Assembly (NCBI GenBank): GCA_019100305.1
Contig: JAHRHW010000057.1
Coordinates: 1-15,150 of the forward strand
Source of the DNA: Candidatus Thiodiazotropha taylori
GTDB taxonomy: Bacteria > Pseudomonadota > Gammaproteobacteria > Chromatiales > Chromatiaceae
Length of the DNA stretch: 15,150 nucleotides
Reading direction: 5' to 3'
In this document: positions 13,819-15,150 of the stretch, piece after piece
Layout: every line of letters starts with the position of its first letter
Numbering within the stretch: position 1 is the first letter of the stretch
Notes under the pieces: model-generated
What the model was told of the DNA's origin: nothing
What the model saw: the letters and a program-made list of their open reading frames with translations, nothing else
Databases searched by the model: none
Position numbers and translations under genes: made by a program

Positions 13819-15150
13819 TTAACCGCGAAGCCTGATCCGCATGGGCATGTCCCCCCCAGGGGTCAGGAACATCTGGCCTGTGACCTGGGGTTCATAGCCT
13901 GAAGTCAGCTCGAAATCAGCGGCGCGCACCAGAGCCGCCAGCATAATGGTGGCTTCGATCATGGAGAAGGCGGCACCGATACAGATACGTGGGCCGGCAC
14001 CGAAGGGCAGGAAGTGGTAGCGCCCAGGTTTGTCCGGTGCATCCGCGGCGAAGCGGGCCGGGTCGAAGCGGTCGGGATCGCGCCAGAAGCTCTGGTGACG
14101 ATGAATGGCGTAAAAGGGGACGATGATGATGGTGCCCGCAGATATCGGGACACCGCCGAGTTCCACGTCCCGGAGGGTATCCCGCACGGTTACGGGTGCT
14201 GTCGGAAACAGCCGCAGGGTCTCATTCAACACCTGCTTCACTACCACAAGCTCACTAAGATGTTCCCGGCCGATGGGTGCGTCGCCTGCCACGCGCTCGA
14301 CCTCCGCCCGCATACGATGTGCCCACCGTGGACTGCGAGCGATCAGGTAAAGCGCCCAGGTCAGTGCCAGGGCGGTGGTATCAGAACCGGCCACTAAGAA
14401 GGCGATTATATTATCCACCAACTGCTCTTCGGTCATCACCAGGCCGGTCTCCGGGTGCTTGCTTTGGAGTAGACGTCCGAGCAGGTCTTCACCCTTCAGG
14501 TCAGCTTCACGGCGTGCATGGACAAGTGTCCGTACTGCCTCGCGCAAGCGCTTTTCATGTGTGCGCATGGCGTTTCCACCCGGCCTCGGCAAGCCATGTG
14601 GCAAACGCAGCATGCAATAGAGGATCCACCAGTTGATCTGGCGATAGTATTCCGCGTGGCCGGCTTCCATGACCGCTCTTACCTTGTCGCTGGACCCTCC
14701 GAGCATGGTGCGTGAGATCACCGCTAGGGTGGCCTGCATCATGTCCTGGTTGACCGAACGCACTCCTGTAGTGGGATTCTTGCGCCAGAGGGCGATTAGG
14801 TCCTCGGCCACCCCGGACATGATGTCTGTGTACGACAGTAACTCCTCATGCCGGAACAGGGGAGCCATCAACCTGCGCTGCCAGCGCCAGTCTCCGCCGT
14901 GTGACTGGATCATGGCGTTGCCGAACAGGGGGGCCTGTATGTCCAAGGAAAGCTGTCCGCGGGGGAACTCGTCGTCTTTGCCCTGCAGAACGGTTTTCAA
15001 CGCCTCAGCCCCGGTGACGAAGGCCATGCGCGGTGGTCCCGGAGCGATAACAACGTCTTCCCGGTAGGCGGCTGCCGGGATGATCTTCAAATTGTTCGAT
15101 AACAATTGAATCAGGTTTGAAGGAAAGCGCAGGGGTTTCGGCGCGGGTTC
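13819..15150 (-). CDS. cytochrome P450, 5' end outside the window
   Basis: A haem-thiolate monooxygenase that inserts oxygen into an organic substrate with electrons from a ferredoxin or reductase. Numbered from the TTG at 15105, features in order are the C-helix WRWQRRLM (73-80), the I-helix oxygen-activation motif AGSDTT (239-244), ExxR (E295, R298), the DPDRFDPARF region (343-352) and the haem loop FGAGPRICIG (368-377) with ligand C375. All P450 hallmarks are intact. The frame stays open from 15105 to the right edge (15 more codons, PLRFPSNLIQ among them), so that TTG is not the real start and the gene continues upstream. The type resembles bacterial fatty-acid or terpene-like P450s, but the substrate cannot be told. 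No redox partner is in view. The frame is GC-rich. Confidence 0.93.
   Translation of the reverse strand, partial: EPAPKPLRFPSNLIQLLSNNLKIIPAAAYREDVVIAPGPPRMAFVTGAEALKTVLQGKDDEFPRGQLSLDIQAPLFGNAMIQSHGGDWRWQRRLMAPLFRHEELLSYTDIMSGVAEDLIALWRKNPTTGVRSVNQDMMQATLAVISRTMLGGSSDKVRAVMEAGHAEYYRQINWWILYCMLRLPHGLPRPGGNAMRTHEKRLREAVRTLVHARREADLKGEDLLGRLLQSKHPETGLVMTEEQLVDNIIAFLVAGSDTTALALTWALYLIARSPRWAHRMRAEVERVAGDAPIGREHLSELVVVKQVLNETLRLFPTAPVTVRDTLRDVELGGVPISAGTIIIVPFYAIHRHQSFWRDPDRFDPARFAADAPDKPGRYHFLPFGAGPRICIGAAFSMIEATIMLAALVRAADFELTSGYEPQVTGQMFLTPGGDMPMRIRLRG

Overview
The window looks like chromosomal DNA of a Gammaproteobacterium. The supporting families are a PhoX/DUF839 protein, NnrU, a bacterial-type ceramidase-fold protein, a MerR regulator with a B12 domain, and a PDZ protein with a proteobacterial-style membrane anchor. 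A free-living or symbiotic sulfur-oxidiser-like relative is possible, but that is a guess. Coding density is low. Several long stretches hold only fragments or short ORFs, which suggests decay or accessory DNA. No tRNA, rRNA or CRISPR array was seen.

Positions 1-1389 hold the tail of an unidentified gene, a largely empty stretch, and a 64-residue two-helix membrane protein on the minus strand. Positions 1390-2703 encode a class I/II PLP aminotransferase with an operator-like inverted repeat just before its ribosome binding site. Positions 2704-3277 look like degraded coding DNA. A membrane-anchored coiled-coil/PDZ protein (3278-4126) converges on a PhoX-like secreted protein (4210-5784) across a shared terminator. 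PhoX diverges from a secreted two-haem cytochrome c (6060-7790), and an FNR/CRP-like palindrome lies between them.

Positions 8009-10670 carry three minus-strand genes in separate transcription units: NnrU, a ceramidase-fold hydrolase, and a MerR-type repressor with a cobalamin-binding domain of the LitR/CarH photoreceptor class. Upstream of the regulator are two palindromes of the same type (GTC-N3-GAC core), 53 bp centre to centre. Each covers the -35 of one of two overlapping, opposed promoters. One promoter reads the regulator and the other reads a 55-residue acidic protein (10836-11003), followed by two tiny ORFs. This is the best candidate for a regulatory system in the window: a possible B12/light switch controlling a miniature protein.

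Positions 11237-13260 are gene-poor and contain a frameshifted C-terminal remnant of an IS91-like transposase. Next to it is a 102-residue double-glycine-leader peptide gene (13273-13581). It has a near-consensus sigma-54 promoter, an upstream 20-bp AT palindrome and a strong terminator, but no maturation or export gene is in view. The window ends inside a minus-strand cytochrome P450 gene whose 5' end lies beyond position 15150.
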